Source of the DNA: Verrucomicrobiales bacterium
Lineage (GTDB): Bacteria; Verrucomicrobiota; Verrucomicrobiia; Limisphaerales; F1-80-MAGS106
DNA length: 6,131 nucleotides
Direction: 5' to 3'
Assembly: GCA_947487925.1 (NCBI GenBank)
Contig: CANLCA010000195.1
Location: 1 to 6,131 of the forward strand
Position 1 is the stretch's first letter, and the number at the start of each line of letters is the position of its first letter. The notes under the pieces were generated by a model that was not told where the DNA came from, did no database searches, and saw nothing but the letters and a program-made list of their open reading frames with translations. This document shows positions 5,418 to 6,131 of this stretch, piece after piece. The translations under genes were made by a program, and so were the position numbers.

Positions 5418-6131
5418 CTACAGCAGACTGCCCTGCTTGGACCCGGCACCGGACTCAGATCGCTTGAAACCCAGCCGTGAGTAAGCCAATTCGGTCGCCA
5501 CTCTGCCCTGCGTCGTTCGCTGCAGATACCCTTCCATGATGAGGTAGGGTTCGTAGACTTCCTCGATGGTGTCCGATTCCTCACCGACTGCGACAGCGAG
5601 TGAATTCACCCCCACGGGTCCTCCGGCGAATTTGAAAACTATGGTCTCCAGGATGCGTTTGTCCATTTCATCCAAACCGTGCTTGTCAATGTCCAGAATG
5701 GATAGCGCCAGTTCGGCAATCGACAGAGTCACCCGGCCATCCCCTCTCACTTGTGCATAATCGCGAACCCGCCTCAACAGATTGTTCGCTATTCGTGGCG
5801 TCCCGCGACTCCGGCGCGCAATCTCGTGCCCCGCGTTCTCCTCGGTCTCCAAGCTCATTAGCCGGGCCGCGCGCGCGACAATCTTGCCCAGATCGTCGGC
5901 CTCGTAATAGTCGAGTCGCTCCCGCACCGGGAAGCGCGTGAGCATCGGGGACGACAACAACCCGCTGCGAGTCGTGGCGCCGATCAGGGTGAACCTTGGC
6001 AAATTCAGCCGCACACTGCGCGCATTGGGTCCCTGGTCAATGATGATATCCAGTTTGAAATCCTCCATCGCCGGGTAGAGGTACTCCTCGATGATTTTTT
6101 GTAACCGATGAATTTCATCGATGAAAAGCAC
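5418..6131 (-). CDS. ruvB: Holliday junction branch migration ATPase RuvB, 5' end missing
   Basis: This is the C-terminal 238 or so residues of RuvB, the hexameric AAA+ motor that drives Holliday junction migration with RuvA. The reading frame is open to the window edge: the first visible codons encode VLFIDEIHR, the Walker B motif, so about 108 residues with Walker A lie outside. Also seen are YPAMEDFKLDI, the sensor 1 region TLIGATTRSG (48-57 from the first L counted as residue 2), the arginine-finger region TRFP (65-68), sensor 2 RGTPRIANNLLRRVRDYAQV, and the winged-helix DNA-binding domain with GGPVGVNSLA, EEVYEPYLIMEGYLQRT and GR.AT. The family usually has LRDRFG where this protein has MLTRFP. 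The gene ends at TAG 5418-5420 with a short Ser/Gly-rich tail. No clear terminator follows; the pseudopilin-like gene starts 129 bp downstream. Confidence 0.96.
   Translation of the reverse strand: MLFIDEIHRLQKIIEEYLYPAMEDFKLDIIIDQGPNARSVRLNLPRFTLIGATTRSGLLSSPMLTRFPVRERLDYYEADDLGKIVARAARLMSLETEENAGHEIARRSRGTPRIANNLLRRVRDYAQVRGDGRVTLSIAELALSILDIDKHGLDEMDKRILETIVFKFAGGPVGVNSLAVAVGEESDTIEEVYEPYLIMEGYLQRTTQGRVATELAYSRLGFKRSESGAGSKQGSLL

Overview
The window carries six protein-coding genes with no RNA genes, transposase, CRISPR array or phage genes. Base composition is moderately GC-rich. The best guess at the source is a member of the Verrucomicrobia (Pedosphaera/Limisphaerales-like) or a close PVC-group relative. 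This rests mainly on the pseudopilin-type protein with an H-X9-DG motif, a family greatly expanded in Verrucomicrobia and Planctomycetes, and on a short RecO without a zinc ribbon. It is an inference from protein style, not a database match.

Layout from left to right: (1) a short non-coding leader with C8 and T8 runs and an operator-like dyad; (2) a membrane fatty acyl-CoA desaturase on +; (3) recO on -, convergent with the desaturase; (4) a 310-base divergent gap between recO and nadB filled with heptanucleotide repeats (CTTTCAR units) in both orientations and a duplicated 66/87-bp block; (5) nadB (L-aspartate oxidase) on +; (6) a small HEAT-repeat lipoprotein gene on -, whose stop codon directly abuts the nadB stop; (7) a roughly 260-base gap containing a strong rho-independent terminator on -; (8) a pseudopilin-like gene on -; (9) the 3' two-thirds of ruvB on -, cut by the window edge.

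The genes do not form one pathway. RecO (RecFOR recombination) and RuvB (Holliday-junction motor) both serve recombinational repair but lie about 3.6 kb apart and are not in one operon. NadB makes iminoaspartate for de novo NAD synthesis; nadA and nadC are not in the window. The desaturase adjusts membrane lipid unsaturation. The lipoprotein and the pseudopilin-like protein are envelope proteins of unknown specific role.

I do not see a convincing new multi-gene system. The most unusual object is the heptad-repeat island between recO and nadB: two head-heptad-tail blocks differing by exactly three heptads, plus an inverted heptad array that runs up to the recO start and leaves it with a TTG codon and no visible Shine-Dalgarno sequence. 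It looks like a dispersed repeat family that grows by whole 7-bp units.
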